Shown: positions 61,448 to 64,000 of the stretch, piece after piece
Numbering within the stretch: the first letter of the stretch is position 1
Layout: each line of letters starts with the position of its first letter
Assembly: GCA_019638625.1 (NCBI GenBank)
Contig: JAHBTK010000003.1
Location: 434,001 to 498,000, forward strand
Source of the DNA: Chitinophagaceae bacterium
GTDB lineage: Bacteria; Bacteroidota; Bacteroidia; Chitinophagales; Chitinophagaceae
Reading direction: 5' to 3'
Length of the DNA stretch: 64,000 bases
Notes under the pieces: generated by a model
Databases searched by the model: none
What the model saw: the letters and a program-made list of their open reading frames with translations, nothing else
Told to the model about the DNA's origin: nothing
Translations under genes and position numbers: made by a program

Positions 61448-62284
61448 TTAATCCTGTTCATATACGGAAAGCAGCGGAATATGACTGTGGATAGCCAGGC
61501 GGGAGGTATGGCTTTTTTGAAACAGCCGGTCCAGCAGCCGTTGCTTTTTCGGGATGGTTATGATCAGGTCAATATTATTGGTCTCTGCAAATTCGCTGAT
61601 GCCGTCTTCTACGTTTTCGTTTTCCACAAAATGGTATTTGGGCTTCGCATCCTGTAATAATCTATGCAAAACAATGGATTGTTCCGGTGTATCCGGTTTA
61701 AAGTTCCGGTTGTCATAATCAACATTCAGTACCGACAATTCCGCCCCAAAAACCTCCACCCATTCTTTGATAGTGTCTGCAGGAAGGGTTTCTCCAACGG
61801 CTTTAAAGTCGCAGGCCAGTGTTATTTTCTTAATGCCATTAAAACTGGAGCCCGGCGGTACAACAATCACCGGCGTGGTCAGCTTTCTGAGTACGGAAAG
61901 AGTGGTACTCCCCAAAAACAATCTTTCCACCAGGCTCGCGCCCTTGGTACCCATGATCACGGCAAACGGATGTAAGCGCTCACAAACATCTTCCAGTTCC
62001 GACACCACACTCCCGAGCCGGAGTTCGGTATGAATGGGTATCGCTCCGCCGGCCACCCGCTCCAGCCTGTTTTTTGCTTCCTCCAGTTGCTGCCGGCTCA
62101 GTTCCTCTATATCCGCCACATTAATGATCGGCAGGGGCGCCTGTGTATCAGCGTAGGAAACAGGTATCTGGTACACGTGCAGCAGTGTAAGAGGCGCTTT
62201 AATTGCTATGGCCATATCCGCAGCATAATTCATGGCATTTATCGATACCGGTGAAAAATCGGTGGGAACAATTATGGTTTTCAT
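61448..62284 (-). CDS. Tandem universal stress protein
   Basis: The 278-residue product has two UspA-like halves (about 1-145 and 150-278). The first has IVPTDFSPVSINAMNYA and the ATP-loop-like GTKGASLVERLFLGSTT (GxxG-9x-G-S/T). The second half is degenerate and lacks a clear GxxG loop. Such tandem Usps are common in Bacteroidota and respond to stress or starvation, with nucleotide binding likely only in the first half. Confidence 0.88.
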   Translation of the reverse strand: MKTIIVPTDFSPVSINAMNYAADMAIAIKAPLTLLHVYQIPVSYADTQAPLPIINVADIEELSRQQLEEAKNRLERVAGGAIPIHTELRLGSVVSELEDVCERLHPFAVIMGTKGASLVERLFLGSTTLSVLRKLTTPVIVVPPGSSFNGIKKITLACDFKAVGETLPADTIKEWVEVFGAELSVLNVDYDNRNFKPDTPEQSIVLHRLLQDAKPKYHFVENENVEDGISEFAETNNIDLIITIPKKQRLLDRLFQKSHTSRLAIHSHIPLLSVYEQD

Positions 62285-62605
62285 GTGTGATTCTTTAATA
62301 CCATAAAGCTACCAATTTAACCGTCAATACGGATGGGGAATGATTGCCGCCACGCTGATTTTTATCAGGCGACCGGGTGACACGGATAATAATTTAACGG
62401 AAACTTAATTGCGGGCCGGTACGTTGAATGCGTCCGGTGATAATAACAAGTGTACGTTTTCGGTTGAGTGTTGCCGGGGTCTCCGCCCAAAGCTGTGTTT
62501 AAAATGTAAATTGCAATAAGCGGGGAAGCCGTTGACGCTTTTGGATAAGTAATGATCAGGCAGGTCGAGAGGGTCGCGCCAGTGAGTTTATTTCATATTC
62601 AATAG

Positions 62606-62622
62606 TCGTACTAATAGTACGA
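62606..62622. promoter_or_regulatory. Perfect palindrome in a 546-bp gene-free spacer
   Basis: TCGTACT and AGTACGA are a perfect 7-bp inverted repeat around AAT. The spacer 62285-62830 otherwise contains the upstream region of the Usp gene and no credible gene. The palindrome could be an operator, but no adjacent regulator or promoter fixes its role. Confidence 0.3.
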
Positions 62623-62830
62623 TTACAGGTAAAATATTAAACCAATGGGTTTAGGTTCCAGCTGCCCGACAATAGCCTGTGAATCCTGACACAAGGCTTC
62701 ATAACCGGGTATTGAACTGTATTGCCGTTATGGGGCAAAAAAATATTTGTAATTATCGCTTAATCAGAAAATGATTGATGCAGAGTCTTTAAAAGTTTTA
62801 GTCAAACAAACTGATTTTGAATTTAATACT

Positions 62831-63388
62831 TTAAAATGACAACGTCTGCTGAATTGGCAATTTGTTGTTTTTGCAGTAAGACTCTGTAAATTGGACGAAA
62901 TTTTTTCCATCCATTTCGTTATAAATCTGTCCTGCTATTGTCTCAATAAGATTATAGTATTCACCTTTTAAAAATTGAAATAGTTTAGCATCATGAGCCT
63001 TAGCTAAATTTCTTGCAGCCCTTAATTCACGAAGAACTTTATAGCTTAATCGGGCATACACAAACTTTATAAAAAACTCTCTTACATACTTTGGCTTGAC
63101 ATAAGTATCCATAACACTACGACTAACGCCAAGCATATCCGCTAATCTGTAAAACCAAACTTTATGAAATATTGCTTCATACACTCGTGGTTCTGTCATA
63201 ATAACATCAGAAATCTTTGACTTGCCGTCACGAAGCTCAATTTCCAGCAACAACCTGTCAAGGAAAATGTTTGACGGCTTATTAAGAATTTCTTTTTCAG
63301 GCCCAAAAAGTAGTTCTTGAATATCCTGTTGTTGGGGGTCATTATCCCGAACTTTTAGCCTAATATTCTTTGTAGATTTATTTTCCAT
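62831..63388 (-). CDS. Unknown protein paired with the ImmA/IrrE-like peptidase
   Basis: The 185-residue product is basic, with an N-terminal charged region and an all-helical remainder (FHKVWFYRLADMLGVSRSVMDTYVKPKYVREFF, then RELRAARNLAKAHDAKLFQFLKGEYYNLIETIA). The segment LADMLGVSRSVMDTYV resembles a helix-turn-helix in rhythm, but I would not call it. It starts 12 bp after the peptidase gene's stop, so the two form an operon. The base use is AT-rich compared with the rest of the window. No function can be assigned. Confidence 0.7.
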   Translation of the reverse strand: MENKSTKNIRLKVRDNDPQQQDIQELLFGPEKEILNKPSNIFLDRLLLEIELRDGKSKISDVIMTEPRVYEAIFHKVWFYRLADMLGVSRSVMDTYVKPKYVREFFIKFVYARLSYKVLRELRAARNLAKAHDAKLFQFLKGEYYNLIETIAGQIYNEMDGKNFVQFTESYCKNNKLPIQQTLSF

Positions 63389-63400
63389 GAATATTGAATA

Positions 63401-64000
63401 TTAATTTGAAAAAATTTTATTTTGGTAATATTTAGCAAACTCTTCCGGTGAGTTAGAATGAGATAATGAACCAAGCAGCGAAGTTTGTAATCTATGCCAC
63501 GGTACACGAATAAACCTTGAATACACAGGATATTTGTCTGCATTATCATAACAATAGTTGTCATAGATAATGCTATAATGAACATTGCTTTCAAGTGCAA
63601 AGTCTTTTACTGCAACAGGGTCATTTATTTTAGGAGAAATTTCTTCCATCCTGCTACGAGGAAACATGTATTCCCTGGCAAATGAATTTGCCTTTAATTC
63701 TTTGTCATTAACAAGTTCATCATCATCTGTAACATGAAGGCGACCAGCTAAAATATCTTCCCAATCAAAAATAACATGATATAACTCATGTATTAAAGTA
63801 AACCAAAGAGTAGAATATTTTTTGCCAATATCTGTAAGAATAATTGATGGTTTCCCTTTCGATTCAATAGTTAAGCCGCGAGCACCTGAGAGAGACAGAG
63901 AAGGATGTATGACTACTGTGATTCCTAGCCTATATAGCTCGCGAATTAGTTTCAATAAGCCGGTTTCCACATCTAAAGAATATGCTCTTATTCGTGGGAA
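63401..64000 (-). CDS. ImmA/IrrE-family metallopeptidase, 5' end cut by window
   Basis: The frame is open to the last base of the window, so the GTG at 63970 need not be the start. The zinc-peptidase motif HELYH (63776-63790) lies in TLIHELYHVIFDWED, followed by the ImmA-type ELKANSFAREYMFP helix, which supplies the third ligand region. The family includes regulators that cleave repressors in phage, ICE and stress systems, and often carries an N-terminal HTH that would lie outside this window. AT-rich; probably accessory DNA. Confidence 0.82.
   Translation of the reverse strand, partial: FPRIRAYSLDVETGLLKLIRELYRLGITVVIHPSLSLSGARGLTIESKGKPSIILTDIGKKYSTLWFTLIHELYHVIFDWEDILAGRLHVTDDDELVNDKELKANSFAREYMFPRSRMEEISPKINDPVAVKDFALESNVHYSIIYDNYCYDNADKYPVYSRFIRVPWHRLQTSLLGSLSHSNSPEEFAKYYQNKIFSN

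Noticed and set aside
62640..62830. Short open phrase on the minus strand (YEALCQDSQAIVGQLEP)
   Set aside because: It is too short, lacks a start and has no recognisable family. It was left as unannotated spacer.
1..64000. CRISPR array, rRNA operon, prophage or insertion-sequence transposase
   Set aside because: No regularly spaced repeats, no rRNA sequence, no phage structural genes and no transposase reading frame were found on reading.

Overview
This is a chromosomal window from a member of the Bacteroidota, most likely family Chitinophagaceae. The signs are gliding genes gldF and gldG, a protein with a type IX secretion (T9SS) sorting tail, a SusC/SusD locus under an ECF sigma/FecR pair, TAnnTTTG-type -7 promoter boxes, a Bacteroidota-style insertion in LeuRS, and few Shine-Dalgarno sites. 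Most of the window is housekeeping DNA of moderate GC. Genus and species cannot be fixed from sequence reading alone.

Left third (1-17 kb): a periplasmic PPIase, a thioredoxin-like lipid/periplasm protein, pheS, ftsX, a heavily interrupted leuS, an AAA+/TPR gene pair, ruvB, a GH5-type hydrolase, a HIT protein and an Smr-domain protein. Middle (17-36 kb): beta-propeller proteins, aldehyde dehydrogenase, fatty-acid desaturase, apaG, isocitrate dehydrogenase, fabG, a SIMPL protein, a glycosyltransferase, the (p)ppGpp synthetase/hydrolase, tRNA-Leu, trigger factor, a copper-type P-ATPase, a DUF218 protein and a MATE exporter. Then comes a polysaccharide-utilisation locus (37.5-45.9 kb: sigma, fecR, susC, susD, GH5, all on the minus strand). 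It is bracketed by a 267-bp direct repeat and a decayed copy of part of the MATE gene. Right third: a TonB-dependent receptor, gldG-gldF, a T9SS cargo protein, a phosphodiesterase, serS, a TlpA protein, pdhB and a universal stress protein. At the right edge is an AT-rich accessory pair: an ImmA/IrrE-like metallopeptidase, cut by the window end, and an unknown partner.

The most striking object is leuS (5842-9771). It encodes 1309 residues, although the recognisable LeuRS accounts for only about 960. The excess comes from two in-frame insertions, each carrying a complete DUF559 (PD-(D/E)XK nuclease-like) domain bounded by short GC-rich perfect palindromes with related inverted ends, plus a third, 36-bp solo copy of the palindrome without cargo. 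All five palindromes are read in the same frame, giving peptides of the type PxPxxE(R/K)G. This looks like a small palindromic mobile element that carries a nuclease domain and tolerates insertion into an essential gene. The second notable structure is the 9.3-kb direct duplication around the polysaccharide locus, which is what a single-crossover integration would leave behind.
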